Positions 26,590 through 37,588 are shown, counted from the first letter of the stretch. The stretch is DNA of 64,000 nt from Nocardioides marmoriginsengisoli (GCF_003725695.1 NZ_RJSE01000003.1:444026-508025), one strand, 5' to 3'. The notes: a model not told the origin generated them from the sequence alone. Numbers and translations are program-made.

Positions 26590-27486
26590 CTACTGCCAGA
26601 CGCGCACGTAGTCGATCTGCGTCGTCGCCGGCAATTGGGTGCGCGAGGTCACCGCGTTGGACCCGGTGCCGAGCATCTGGCTGAGCACCAGCATGTAGGC
26701 CTTGTTGAACGGGTACTGGCCGGCGACCGCGGTGTTGGTCAGGCAGACCTTGCCGTCGTAGCTGATCTTGATCGCCTGCGGCGTCCACTCCAGCAGGTAG
26801 GTGTGCCAGGCGCCGCTGACGTTGGCGACCTTGCAGTTGGTGTTGGTCGCGTTCGGGTCCATGTAGGACGAGCCGTAGTGCAGGAACGGGATCACCCGGT
26901 CCGGGTACTGGCTGTACCACTCGGCGATGTCGATCTCACCGTTGTACGGCCACGGCTGGGTGTTCTCCTGCGGGTACATCCAGATCGCCGACTGCAGGCC
27001 GGGGAGTCGGCCCGAGGGGAACTTCGCCCGCACCTCGAACCGGCCGTACGCCTGGGCGAAGCGGTTGAAGGTGCTGACGGTGCCGGCGGTGTAGTTGGTG
27101 AGATAGCTGCCGGTCGGGCTGGCGCAGACGAAGGCCTTGAAGACCTTGCGCGCGACCAGCTTCAGGCTGCCCATCGACTGGGTGACGTTCTGCTTGGTGT
27201 CGGTGTAGCAGGCGCCGCCGGAGTTGTACGCGCTGTTCGCGGTGGTCTGGATGAACCACTTCGAGGTATCCAGCGTGGACCCGGTGAAGTCGTCGCCGAA
27301 GGTGCAGGTCCACGGCGTTCCGTCGGCCTTGAGCACCACCGCCGTACCGCAGGGACCGGCAACCGCCTTGGCGGGAAGCTTGGCCTCCGCCGGAGACAGC
27401 TGGGCGGTCGCCAGCAGCGCCGTTCCGAGCCCCAGGACCACCACTGCCGCCAGACCACGAACCCGCTTCAGGACGCGAGCATGCAT
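26590..27486 (-). CDS. Secreted glycoside hydrolase family 16 protein (copy 1)
   Basis: A 298-residue secreted beta-glucanase-like enzyme. The signal peptide is residues 1 to about 35 (VRGLAAVVVLGLGTALLATA). The GH16 jelly roll follows, with the catalytic E-x-D-x-x-E motif in NGEIDIAEWYSQ, preceded by the FEVRAKFPSG region. The likely polymer is a beta-1,3- or mixed-linked glucan, not determinable here. The ATG at 27486 has GGGGAGG 8 bases upstream. It is a tandem paralogue of the next gene, sharing EIDxAEWYSQxPDRVIPFLHY. Confidence 0.92.
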   Translation of the reverse strand: MHARVLKRVRGLAAVVVLGLGTALLATAQLSPAEAKLPAKAVAGPCGTAVVLKADGTPWTCTFGDDFTGSTLDTSKWFIQTTANSAYNSGGACYTDTKQNVTQSMGSLKLVARKVFKAFVCASPTGSYLTNYTAGTVSTFNRFAQAYGRFEVRAKFPSGRLPGLQSAIWMYPQENTQPWPYNGEIDIAEWYSQYPDRVIPFLHYGSSYMDPNATNTNCKVANVSGAWHTYLLEWTPQAIKISYDGKVCLTNTAVAGQYPFNKAYMLVLSQMLGTGSNAVTSRTQLPATTQIDYVRVWQ

Positions 27487-27572
27487 GAGCCGTTCCTCCC
27501 CACTCAGCGACGCGAGTCGACCCGGGTGCAACCGGTCCGATCCCACAATTAGGGTAAAAAGTAGCGCAAATC

Positions 27573-27612
27573 AGTCAGATTGCATAGCCATACGGCCAAC
27601 GGAAATCTGACT
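27573..27612 (-). terminator. Hairpin after GH16 copy 2
   Basis: AGTCAGATT (27573-27581) and AATCTGACT (27604-27612) form a perfect 9-base stem that begins within the stop of GH16 copy 2. It probably terminates that transcript before the copy 1 promoter. Confidence 0.5.
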
Positions 27613-28859
27613 CAGGACCAGGCGCGGACCCAGGCGAACTGCGACCGGTTGACGGCCGGGGTGGCCGCGGTGGGCGCGTTCCTGGCCAGGCCGAAGCCGC
27701 CGAACATCGCCATGAAGAACGGCTTGTCGAACGGCGACGAGAGCGTGTCGTTCAGCAGGCAGGTCTGGCCGTCGTAGCTGATCCTGATGGTGCCCGGGTA
27801 CCACTCCAGCAGGTAGGTGTGCCAGTCCTGGACCCGGTCGACGTAGCACTCCTTGTTGGTCGCCTTGCTGTCGTTCAGGCCGACGTAGTGCAGGAACGGG
27901 ATCACCCGGTCCGGCCACTGGCTGTACCACTCGGCCACGTCGATCTCGCCGGTGATCGGCCAGACCGCGCCGGAGGCATCGGCGGGCCAGAGCCACAGCG
28001 AGGTCTGCACGCCGCGTTCCTCGGTGTAGGGGAACTTGGCCCGGAACTCGAAGCGGCCGAAGGCCTGCTCCCACTTCTGGTAGGTGCTGACCATGCCGGA
28101 GCTGTACGGCGTCACGAAGGTGCCGCGGCCGCGGGCGCAGCTCACCGGGCTCGACTCCCGGCGGGCAACCAGGTTCAGCACGCCGCCGGAGACGGAGACG
28201 TTCTTCGGGCTGTTCATGAAGCAGTCCTTGCGGACGCCGAACGCGAACTCGTCGCTGGTCATCACGCGCCACAGCCTGGTGTCCAGGGAGTCACCGCTGA
28301 AGTTGTCGGCGAACGTGCACTTCCAGGGAGTGCCGTCCGGCTTGCGGTAGGTGTTCACGCCGCAGTTGGGGGTATTCGCGGCGGCAGCCTTCCCGGCCCG
28401 GTGCCCGGCCGCCGCGCCCGCCTTGGCACCGGCCTTCCGGCCGACCTTCCGGCCCGCCTTGGTGCCCGCCTTGGTGCCGGCCTTCACGCCGAGGCTGGAG
28501 CTGAGCTTCGCACCCGCCTTGCGACCCGCCTTCGCGCCGGCGAGAGCACCAGCCTTCCGGCCGGCGGCCTCACCCGCCTTCGCGCCGCGCGCTCCGCCCG
28601 CCTTGGCACCGGCTGCCCGGCCCGCCTTGGCGCCGGCGGCGGCGCCCGCCTTGCGACCGGCGGCCTGGCCGGCCTTCGTGGCCGGCCGCAGCGCGGCGAC
28701 CCGCGCCGGCGAGGTGCTGCTGCTCGCGCTGGTGGTGGTGTCACGCATGGTCACGACCGGCTGCGCCGAGGCGACCGGTGCGATGGTCGCGAGGCTGGCG
28801 ACGACGGCTGCGGCTGCCCCGAAGGCTGCCCCGGCTTGGATGCGCGTGCGTAGTGACAC
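27612..28859 (-). CDS. Secreted GH16 protein with Lys/Ala/Gly-rich repeat segment (copy 2)
   Basis: A 415-residue protein. The signal peptide is about residues 1-33. Residues about 55-155 are a low-complexity tract of short units such as GAKAGRKAG, strongly basic. A GH16 domain (about 165-415) follows, with the catalytic motif TGEIDVAEWYSQWPDR. The basic tract resembles the tail of histone-like proteins and could anchor the enzyme to anionic wall polymers or to DNA/polyphosphate; this is inference. The GTG at 28859 has GGGGGA close upstream; an ATG 30 bases earlier is an alternative. Confidence 0.88.
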   Translation of the reverse strand: MSLRTRIQAGAAFGAAAAVVASLATIAPVASAQPVVTMRDTTTSASSSTSPARVAALRPATKAGQAAGRKAGAAAGAKAGRAAGAKAGGARGAKAGEAAGRKAGALAGAKAGRKAGAKLSSSLGVKAGTKAGTKAGRKVGRKAGAKAGAAAGHRAGKAAAANTPNCGVNTYRKPDGTPWKCTFADNFSGDSLDTRLWRVMTSDEFAFGVRKDCFMNSPKNVSVSGGVLNLVARRESSPVSCARGRGTFVTPYSSGMVSTYQKWEQAFGRFEFRAKFPYTEERGVQTSLWLWPADASGAVWPITGEIDVAEWYSQWPDRVIPFLHYVGLNDSKATNKECYVDRVQDWHTYLLEWYPGTIRISYDGQTCLLNDTLSSPFDKPFFMAMFGGFGLARNAPTAATPAVNRSQFAWVRAWS

Positions 28860-28960
28860 AGGTCCCCCACGGGTCGTTGGTGGCATCGATCCGGGGTGCA
28901 GCCGGGCCGATCCCGAGAGAAGGTGCATCAAACGTGTATTCCGGACAGTCCGGGACAACG

Positions 28961-29013
28961 ATTCGGGGCAATGTATCCCAGTCCATGACGGCCCGGGAGA
29001 CATTGCCCCGAAT
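28961..29013. terminator. Long-armed inverted repeat downstream of serA
   Basis: ATTCGGGGCAATGT (28961-28974) and ACATTGCCCCGAAT (29000-29013) are a perfect 14-base inverted repeat with a 25-base centre, 15 bases past the serA stop. Another palindrome, CCGGACAGTCCGG, follows at 28941-28953. It is probably the serA terminator; a repeat element is the alternative. Confidence 0.5.
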
Positions 29014-29027
29014 TCGATGCGACCGGT

Positions 29028-30617
29028 CTACTCGGTGAGATCCACCCCGCGAACGGTCTCGGCGTCGATCGCCGAACGGATCTGCTCCAGGACGTCGCCG
29101 GGCACCGCGGAGTCGACCGAGAGCGCGACCAGCGCCTTGCCGCCCTTGGCGTCCCGGGCCACCTGCATGCCCGCGATGTTCACACCGGCGTCGCCGAGGA
29201 TCTGGCCGACCGTGCCGACCATCCCGGGACGGTCCTCGTAGCGGAAGAAGGCCAGGTGGTCGGTCGGCTCCAGGTCGACCAGGAAGCCGTTGACCTCGAC
29301 CAGGCGCTCGCGCTGGTTGATGCCGACCAGGGTGCCGGAGACCGAGAACTGGGTGCCGTCCGCGAGCGTGCCGCGGATGGTGATCAGGTTGCGGTGGTCC
29401 GGGCTCTCCGGGTCGGTGACCAGGCGGACGGCCGTGCCGCGCTCGGCAGCGAGCAGCGGCGCGTTCACGTAGGACACCTGCTCCTCGACGATGTCCGCGA
29501 AGACGCCCTTGAGGGCCGCGAGCTCGAGGACCTTGACGTCGAACTCGGTGATCTCACCGCGCACCTCGACGTCGATCGACTGGGCGACCTCGCCGGCCAG
29601 CGAGGTGAAGATCCGGCCGAGCTTCTCGGTCAGCGGGATGCCCGGGCGGACGTCCTCGGCGATCACGCCGCCCTGGACGTTGACCGCGTCGGGGACGAGC
29701 TCGCCGCTCAGGGCGAGCCGGACCGACTTGGCGACGGCGATGCCGGCCTTCTCCTGGGCCTCGTCGGTGGAGGCGCCCAGGTGCGGGGTGGCGACCACGT
29801 TCTCCAGCTCGAAGAGCGGCGAGTCGGTGCAGGGCTCCTTCGCGAAGACGTCCAGCCCGGCCGCGGCGATCTCCCCGGTCTTCAGGGCGTCGTACAGGGC
29901 GGCCTCGTCGACGATGCCGCCGCGGGCGGCGTTGACGAGCACCAGGCTCGACTTGGCGGCCTTGAGCTGCTCGGCGCCGATCAGGCCCACCGTCTCGGGG
30001 GTCTTCGGCAGGTGCACGCTCATGAAGTCCGCCTCGGCGAGCAGCTCCTCCAGCGAGACCATCCGGACACCCATCTGGGCGGCCCGGCCGGCCTGCACGT
30101 AGGGGTCGTAGGCGATCACGTTCATGCCGAAGGCGGAGAGCCGCTGGGCGACCAGGACGCCGATCCGGCCGAGGCCGACGATGCCGGCGGTCTTCTCGTA
30201 GAGCTCGATGCCGGTGTACTTGGAGCGCTTCCACTCGCCGTTGCGCAGGGCGGCGTGCGCCGGCGAGACGTGCCGCGCGGCGGCGAGCATCAGGGCGACC
30301 GCGAGCTCGGCGGCGCTGACGATGTTGGAGGTCGGGGCGTTCACGACCATCACGCCGGCCTGGGTCGCCGCCTTGACGTCGACGTTGTCGAGACCGACAC
30401 CGGCGCGCGCGACGATCTTGAGCCGGGTGGCCGCGGCCAGCGCCTCGGCGTCGATCTGGGTGGCCGATCGGACCAGGACGGCGTCCACGTCGGCGATCGC
30501 CGGCAGCAGCTCGGCGCGGTCCGCCCCGTTGCAGTTCCGGATCTCGAAGTCGGGCCCGAGAGCCTCGACGGTGGCGGGGCTGAGCTCTTCAGCGATGAGG
30601 ACGACGGGCTTGCTCAC
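29028..30617 (-). CDS. serA: D-3-phosphoglycerate dehydrogenase
   Basis: First enzyme of phosphorylated serine synthesis, long actinobacterial type (529 residues). The NAD-binding GLGRIG is at 148-153, the substrate Arg in NAARGGIVDEAAL and the catalytic His in TPHLGAST. An intervening regulatory domain (about 320-450) and a C-terminal ACT domain (about 455-529) follow, the latter expected to bind serine. The GTG at 30617 is preceded by AAGGAT. The 236-base upstream gap contains a GCGACC/GGTCGC hairpin but no leader peptide I would defend. Confidence 0.96.
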   Translation of the reverse strand: MSKPVVLIAEELSPATVEALGPDFEIRNCNGADRAELLPAIADVDAVLVRSATQIDAEALAAATRLKIVARAGVGLDNVDVKAATQAGVMVVNAPTSNIVSAAELAVALMLAAARHVSPAHAALRNGEWKRSKYTGIELYEKTAGIVGLGRIGVLVAQRLSAFGMNVIAYDPYVQAGRAAQMGVRMVSLEELLAEADFMSVHLPKTPETVGLIGAEQLKAAKSSLVLVNAARGGIVDEAALYDALKTGEIAAAGLDVFAKEPCTDSPLFELENVVATPHLGASTDEAQEKAGIAVAKSVRLALSGELVPDAVNVQGGVIAEDVRPGIPLTEKLGRIFTSLAGEVAQSIDVEVRGEITEFDVKVLELAALKGVFADIVEEQVSYVNAPLLAAERGTAVRLVTDPESPDHRNLITIRGTLADGTQFSVSGTLVGINQRERLVEVNGFLVDLEPTDHLAFFRYEDRPGMVGTVGQILGDAGVNIAGMQVARDAKGGKALVALSVDSAVPGDVLEQIRSAIDAETVRGVDLTE

Positions 30618-30853
30618 GATGATCCTTGGGTTCGAGATGCCGGCAGGTGAGGGGCGACCGACCTGCCCCGGTCGCGTTGCTGCCGGGTGCTGTCGAGAGG
30701 TCGCCGTGCACGACGCTGTGCCCAGACCTCCACCTTACCCGAATCGGTGCCGCGCCTCGCGGTCGCCTTGGCAGCCGAAGAACCTCGTAGGAGCGCGCTG
30801 AAAATACGCTGAACGGTGCCGATCCGGGCCGGTGCCGGTGCGAAGGTGCTGGG

Positions 30854-31417
30854 GTGGAAGAACACCTGTGCGCCCACTGCGGCGCCACCCTCCCCCGTAC
30901 CGGCACCTTCTGCCTGGCCTGCGACACCCCGGTCACCGAGCCGGCCAGCGGCCTCTCGGTCGGGGACACCCAGGTCGTCGCCTTCGGGCGTCCGCTGGTG
31001 GCAGCGGCCGCCGTCGCCGGGGTGGTGCTCCTGGTCGGCGTCCTGGCCTACGGGAGCGTCGCGATCTACCAGCGGCACCTGAACGGCAGCGTCGCGAAGG
31101 CCGCCAAGCAGGCGGTCACCCTCCTGGTCCGGGCCGAGGCCGGACATGCCGGCGCCTGTACGCCGGCGGCCTTGCTGACGACCGGCGTCCGGCACGACCA
31201 GGCGTGCGTCGCCATGGTCGACGACGACCCGGGAGCGCGGATCCGCCGGCTGCACGTCTCCGCCGTCCACCGCCACGGGCGCGAGGCCACGGCGTACCTG
31301 CGCGGGACCCTGGTCGACCAGGACGGCCGGCGCCCGTACGCCGCCCAGGTCGCGATGGTCCGGGTCGACAACGCCTGGGCCCTGCGCTGGGACGGCACCC
31401 CGATCGCCGCCCGGTAG
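30854..31417 (+). CDS. Zinc-ribbon membrane protein
   Basis: A 187-residue protein with an N-terminal zinc ribbon (CAHCG at 6-10, CLACD at 20-24), a single transmembrane helix (about 47-68, LVAAAAVAGVVLLVGVLAYG) and an outside domain of about 115 residues with two Cys. The family is not recognised. The topology places the ribbon in the cytoplasm. The GTG at 30854 has GAAGGT ending 7 bases upstream and no ribosome site. It ends 4 bases from the convergent argG stop. Confidence 0.75.
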   Translation: MEEHLCAHCGATLPRTGTFCLACDTPVTEPASGLSVGDTQVVAFGRPLVAAAAVAGVVLLVGVLAYGSVAIYQRHLNGSVAKAAKQAVTLLVRAEAGHAGACTPAALLTTGVRHDQACVAMVDDDPGARIRRLHVSAVHRHGREATAYLRGTLVDQDGRRPYAAQVAMVRVDNAWALRWDGTPIAAR

Positions 31418-31421
31418 GGGT

Positions 31422-33612
<2,191 letters not shown>

Positions 33613-33648
33613 GCCGGGTCAACCACCGGCCCGCCCGGAATGTTCCGA

Positions 33649-33677
33649 CCCTGAGGTCCCCCGGGGTGATCTCAGGG
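33649..33677. promoter_or_regulatory. Inverted repeat upstream of ABC operon
   Basis: CCCTGAG (33649-33655) and CTCAGGG (33671-33677) flank the inner palindrome CCCCCGGGG. It sits about 60 bases before the ABC ATPase start and 37 bases before the DsbA-like start on the other strand. It could be an operator or a divergent-region hairpin. Confidence 0.35.
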
Positions 33678-33735
33678 GCGTCTCGGGTGTTCTCCCCGAT
33701 GTGCGGGCAGGGCTCCGGGAACGAGAGTTCGGGTC

Positions 33736-34656
33736 ATGATCACCGTCGAAGCACTCACGAAGACCTACAGCGGCTTCACCGCCGTCCACGACGTCTCGTT
33801 CACCGCACGGGCCGGACGAGTCACCGGGTTCCTCGGGCCGAACGGCGCCGGGAAGTCCACCACGATGCGGATGATGGTCGGGCTCACCCAGCCGACGACC
33901 GGTTCCGCGACGATCAAGGGGCGGCCGTTCGCCGACCTGCCGAACCCCGGCCTCGAGGTCGGCGTCCTGCTGGACGCCTCGGCACAGCACGCCGGGCGCA
34001 CCGGCCGGGAGATCCTCGGCATCGCCCAGCGCACGATGGGCCTGCCGAAGGGCCGGGTCGACGAGCTGCTGCACCGGGTCAGCCTCACCGATGACGAGGC
34101 CGAGCGCCGGGTCCGGAACTACTCGCTCGGCATGCGTCAGCGGCTGGGCATCGCCACCGCGCTGATCGGCGACCCCGAGGTCCTGATCCTCGACGAGCCG
34201 GCCAACGGACTGGACCCGGCCGGCATCCGCTGGATGCGCGACCTGCTCCGCGACTACGCGGACCAGGGCGGCACGGTGCTGCTCTCCTCGCACCTGCTGC
34301 ACGAGATCGAGGTCGTCGCGGACGACCTGGTGGTGATCGGCAACGGCCGGATCGTCGCCCAGGGCACCAAGAGCGAGCTGCTCGCGGCCGCCGGGACCGT
34401 CGTACGGACGCCGCGGGCGCGGGATCTCGCGCACGCCCTCGAGGTCGCCGGCGTGGCCTGCACGCTCGGCACCGACGGCACGATCCGCACCGACGCCGAT
34501 CCGGGCCAGGTCGGCGAGGTCGCCCTGGCGGCCGGCGTCCCGCTGGTCGAGCTCCGGTCCGCCGACGGCGCCGGGCTGGAGGAGATGTTCCTCGAGCTCA
34601 CCGCCGCCACCCAACGAGAGTCCGGCACCGCCCCCACAGAGAAGAGCGCAGCATGA
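33736..34656 (+). CDS. ABC transporter ATP-binding protein
   Basis: A 306-residue ATPase of the drug/antibiotic-export (CcmA/DrrA) class. Walker A is GPNGAGKST (about 35-43), the signature is NYSLGMRQRLG and Walker B is VLILDEPANGLDP, with the switch His in LLSSHLLHE. The C-terminal 80 residues are the extension usual in this class. The cargo is unknown. It is coupled to the permease by a 4-base ATGA overlap. Confidence 0.93.
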   Translation: MITVEALTKTYSGFTAVHDVSFTARAGRVTGFLGPNGAGKSTTMRMMVGLTQPTTGSATIKGRPFADLPNPGLEVGVLLDASAQHAGRTGREILGIAQRTMGLPKGRVDELLHRVSLTDDEAERRVRNYSLGMRQRLGIATALIGDPEVLILDEPANGLDPAGIRWMRDLLRDYADQGGTVLLSSHLLHEIEVVADDLVVIGNGRIVAQGTKSELLAAAGTVVRTPRARDLAHALEVAGVACTLGTDGTIRTDADPGQVGEVALAAGVPLVELRSADGAGLEEMFLELTAATQRESGTAPTEKSAA

Positions 34657-35459
34657 GCACCGCAACCCTGGAGCGCCCGGCCCACGCGGCCCACGCGCCG
34701 CACACGGTCGACCCGATCCCGATGTCGAGGATCGTCGGCGTCGAGATCTCCAAGATGTTCAACACCCGGTCCGGGTTCTGGCTGATGGCCAGCATCGGTA
34801 TCGCCGCCGTGCTCGCCACCGGCGCGACGCTGCTGTTCGCACCGAACGACGAGCTGACCCAGGAGGCCTTCTCCGCGGCGATCGGCTTCCCGATGGCCGT
34901 GATCCTGCCGATGGTGGCGATCCTGTCGGTCACCAGCGAGTGGAGCCAGCGCAGCGGATTGACCACGTTCACCCTCGTTCCGCACCGCGGCCGGGTGATC
35001 GGCGCGAAGGTGCTCGCCACCCTGACGGTCGCGGTCACCTCGATGCTGCTGGCGCTCGCCGTCGGCGCGATCGGCAACGTGATCGGCTCGGCGATCGCCG
35101 GCGTGGACACGGTCTGGGACCTGTCGCTGCTGGACTTCGCCCTGATCGTGCTCGCCAACGCCCTCGGGATGCTCGCCGGGTTCATGCTCGGCGTGGTGCT
35201 GCGCAACTCGCCCGCGGCGATCGTCGGCTACTTCGTGATCTCGTTCGTGCTGCCGACGCTGTTCATGGTGCTCGCGAATGCCCAGTCCTGGTTCGAGGAC
35301 GTCTGGCCGTGGGTCGACTTCAACTACGCCCAGGGCGCGCTCTTCAACGGAGACCCGAGTGCCGCCGAGTGGGCGCACCTGGGAGTGACCGGCCTGATCT
35401 GGCTGGCGATCCCGCTGGCCCTGGGCCTCCGGGTCGTGACCCGCTCCGAGGTCAAGTAG
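34653..35459 (+). CDS. ABC-2 type permease
   Basis: A 268-residue permease with six hydrophobic segments spaced as in ABC-2 exporters. The N-terminal 30 residues are soluble and His-rich (AHAAHAPHT). It partners the preceding ATPase, giving a two-gene half-exporter. Nothing shows the substrate. A strong hairpin ends the unit at 35465. Confidence 0.92.
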   Translation: MSTATLERPAHAAHAPHTVDPIPMSRIVGVEISKMFNTRSGFWLMASIGIAAVLATGATLLFAPNDELTQEAFSAAIGFPMAVILPMVAILSVTSEWSQRSGLTTFTLVPHRGRVIGAKVLATLTVAVTSMLLALAVGAIGNVIGSAIAGVDTVWDLSLLDFALIVLANALGMLAGFMLGVVLRNSPAAIVGYFVISFVLPTLFMVLANAQSWFEDVWPWVDFNYAQGALFNGDPSAAEWAHLGVTGLIWLAIPLALGLRVVTRSEVK

Positions 35460-35464
35460 CCGAT

Positions 35465-35506
35465 CGTGTGCCTGGGCGCGTCACTCGTGACGCGCTCAGG
35501 CACACG
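35465..35506. terminator. Bidirectional terminator after the ABC operon
   Basis: CGTGTGCCTG-G-GCGCGTCA, loop CTCG, then TGACGCGC-T-CAGGCACACG: an 18-pair stem with one mismatch. It lies between convergent genes and can serve both. Confidence 0.85.
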
Positions 35507-35512
35507 TCTGCG

Positions 35513-35995
35513 TCAGTGCTGGAGGGACGGGTCCCAGCGGTTCGCGATCAGCTTGAAGCTGGGGGTGTCCTCGAGCGAGGTCATCGACTCGTAGATCCGC
35601 TCGTACTTCGTCGCGCTGATCCGCCACGATCCGTCGGCGTCCCGGCGGTACTCGTCCAGGTAGTAGCCGCCGCCGCGGATCGTCATCTTGAAGTCGGGGA
35701 CGATCACGGTGTCCTCGAAGGCCCACGATCCGGTGGCGGTGTCCCCGTCGACGTCGATCTCGGGGTGGTTGGCGATGTGGATGGTGACGATCCCGGGGCC
35801 GAGGTTCTCGGACATGAAGGCCACCACGTCGGCGCGGTTGTCGTAGTGCAGCGGCTTGTCCATCGCCTGGGTCCCGTACCGGGCGCTGACGTCCTCGGCC
35901 AGGCAGTCGCCGAACTCGTCCCACATCTTCAGGTCGAGGGTGCGGAAGTAGCGGTACTTGAGGCGCTTGATCTCTTCGATCGCGATGAGGTCCAT
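35513..35995 (-). CDS. NTF2-like (SnoaL/ketosteroid-isomerase fold) protein
   Basis: A 160-residue cone-shaped alpha+beta fold protein of the SnoaL type (LIAIEEIKRLKYRYFRTLD... GSWAFEDT... SWRISATKYERIY). Members are isomerases, hydrolases or binding proteins for polycyclic and steroid-like ligands. TAGAGT (36002-36007) ends 7 bases before the ATG, so it is leaderless, and a KstR-type palindrome overlaps that promoter. This suggests a role in sterol or related lipid catabolism, which is inference. Confidence 0.85.
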   Translation of the reverse strand: MDLIAIEEIKRLKYRYFRTLDLKMWDEFGDCLAEDVSARYGTQAMDKPLHYDNRADVVAFMSENLGPGIVTIHIANHPEIDVDGDTATGSWAFEDTVIVPDFKMTIRGGGYYLDEYRRDADGSWRISATKYERIYESMTSLEDTPSFKLIANRWDPSLQH

Positions 35996-36004
35996 GGAGT
36001 GACT

Positions 36005-36020
36005 CTAGAACTTGTTCTAG
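36005..36020. promoter_or_regulatory. KstR-like operator (CTAGAACTTGTTCTAG)
   Basis: A perfect 16-base palindrome. It matches the TnnAACnnGTTnnA consensus known for KstR, the TetR-family repressor of cholesterol degradation in Mycobacterium and Rhodococcus. It overlaps the -10 of the NTF2-like gene, so binding would repress it. Confidence 0.65.
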
Positions 36021-36070
36021 TTCTGGGGCCAGTGTTCGCGCAGGATTGAAGGCCCCTTCAGTCAGGGCGG

Positions 36071-37567
36071 TCAGAGCCCGGTGGAGGTCCCGATCTGCCG
36101 GGCGCTGAGCTCGTCGAGCGATCGGATCACCTTGGCGAAGGTGCGGACCTGACCCAGCATCAGGTGCTTGTCGAGCTTCTCGATGGCACCGTTGCGCGGC
36201 GCCGCGACCAGGTACGACGGGGCCGGGATCAACGACATCGTGGCGATCCGCTTCTTGTAGAAGTCGTGCCCCTCACCGAAGTACAGCGCCGGCGGCGGTG
36301 CCACCGTGAAGGTACGCCGGTTCGCGGTGCCGGCGGCGTTGCGCAGGTAGAGCCGCCGCATCCGGTTGTTGCTGGTGTAGCAGAACCCGACGTCGTTCAG
36401 CCCGGTCGCCCGGTACCGGTTCAGGCGCGGGTCGTCGGCCCACTCCCGACAGCCGAGGTGCTCCAGCGTGAGGGCGGCGACCGTCTTCCGGGACCGGCCG
36501 TCGAGCAGCTCCGGGTGGTCGGCGATCCAGCGGCTCGCGGACTGGGCGAGGAGGGCCCCGGTGCTCAGCTGCGGGATCTGGAAGTGCCCGGTCGTCGCCA
36601 CGAAGATCAGTGACCGGCGGCGACGCGACCGCGGCACCCGGGAGAACTCGCGCGCCAGCGCCAGCAGGCCGAGCCCGCCGTTCTCCTCGGCCACGTTGGG
36701 CCCGTCGGTGTGGGTGTTCACCACGACCGCCTCCCGGGGATCGCTGCCCGGGAGCACCGCCCAGATCGTGTCGGTGGCGGCGTTCGGGATCAGCTGGGCG
36801 TCGAGGGTGAGCGTGGCCCTCGCCCCGGCACGGGCCAGCGTCCGGAGCCGCTTCCCCGCGGTCGGCCCGACCCAGAGCGCCGGGCAGCCCTGGTGGCCGG
36901 TCGTGAACGGGCTGTACTGGTCCTTGGCCAGGGCGTCGCTGACGCCGGTCCGGATGCAGACCACGCCGAGGACGCCCGCCCGGTGGGCGAGCTCCAGCAG
37001 CGGGGCCACCGCGATGTCGGTGATCGACGGTGCCGGCGCCAGCAGCGGCTGCTTCGCGGCCGGCGGGAAGTGTCCCGTGGAGGGGAAGGCGGCGCCGATC
37101 GGCAGCTGCGGCGAGGCGACCTCGACGACGGCGATCTTGCCCCGGGCGACGCCCCATGCCACCGCGTTCGTCGGGCTCAGTCCGAGGTGGACGAGCTTGC
37201 CGGTGACTCCCCCGGGCGGGGTCTCGCCGGAGTACGGGAAGTAGTAGGCGACGTCGATGGGCTCGCCGGCGACGGTCAGGCTCCAGCGCCGCGGCGCCCA
37301 CCGGGTGAAGGTGTGCCGGTCCCGGTGCACCTTGAGCCCGGTCCGGGCGAACTTCGCCGCCAGCCAGTCGACGAAGTGCCGGTGCGCGGCGTTCCCGGTG
37401 AGCCGCGGTCCGCCGTCGGCCAGCAGGTGGTTCCACCGCCAGAGCGTGTCGGCGTCCACCGCCGCCGAGCGGGCGGCGTCGGCCATCCAGGCCGGGGTCA
37501 GGGCGACGCCGGCGCCGAGGCCGGCCGCGGTGATCAGGCCGCGACGGGAGAGGGAGGGAGAGGTCAC
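36071..37567 (-). CDS. Tat-exported M28-like peptidase-fold protein
   Basis: A 498-residue protein with a Tat signal (SRRGLITAAGLGAGVAL). The body resembles M28 aminopeptidases with an inserted PA-like domain: VVNTHTDGPNVAEENGG matches the first metal ligands, and GEGHDFYKK the last His region. The Glu-Glu catalytic pair expected after FVA is replaced by ATTGHFQIPQ, so activity may be altered or lost. The GTG at 37567 has TAGGGT (37574-37579) ending 7 bases upstream, so it is leaderless. Confidence 0.72.
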   Translation of the reverse strand: MTSPSLSRRGLITAAGLGAGVALTPAWMADAARSAAVDADTLWRWNHLLADGGPRLTGNAAHRHFVDWLAAKFARTGLKVHRDRHTFTRWAPRRWSLTVAGEPIDVAYYFPYSGETPPGGVTGKLVHLGLSPTNAVAWGVARGKIAVVEVASPQLPIGAAFPSTGHFPPAAKQPLLAPAPSITDIAVAPLLELAHRAGVLGVVCIRTGVSDALAKDQYSPFTTGHQGCPALWVGPTAGKRLRTLARAGARATLTLDAQLIPNAATDTIWAVLPGSDPREAVVVNTHTDGPNVAEENGGLGLLALAREFSRVPRSRRRRSLIFVATTGHFQIPQLSTGALLAQSASRWIADHPELLDGRSRKTVAALTLEHLGCREWADDPRLNRYRATGLNDVGFCYTSNNRMRRLYLRNAAGTANRRTFTVAPPPALYFGEGHDFYKKRIATMSLIPAPSYLVAAPRNGAIEKLDKHLMLGQVRTFAKVIRSLDELSARQIGTSTGL

Positions 37568-37588
37568 GGGCCCACCCTAGGGAAAGCA

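Noticed and set aside
28360-28690. Tandem GC-rich repeats that could suggest a CRISPR or satellite array
   Set aside because: The units are short, imperfect and in frame within the GH16 copy 2 gene, encoding the Lys/Ala/Gly tract; there are no uniform repeats with unique spacers.
30618-30853. Possible riboswitch or leader peptide upstream of serA
   Set aside because: A GCGACC/GGTCGC hairpin is present, but I see no known aptamer core, no Ser-codon run and no U-tailed terminator.
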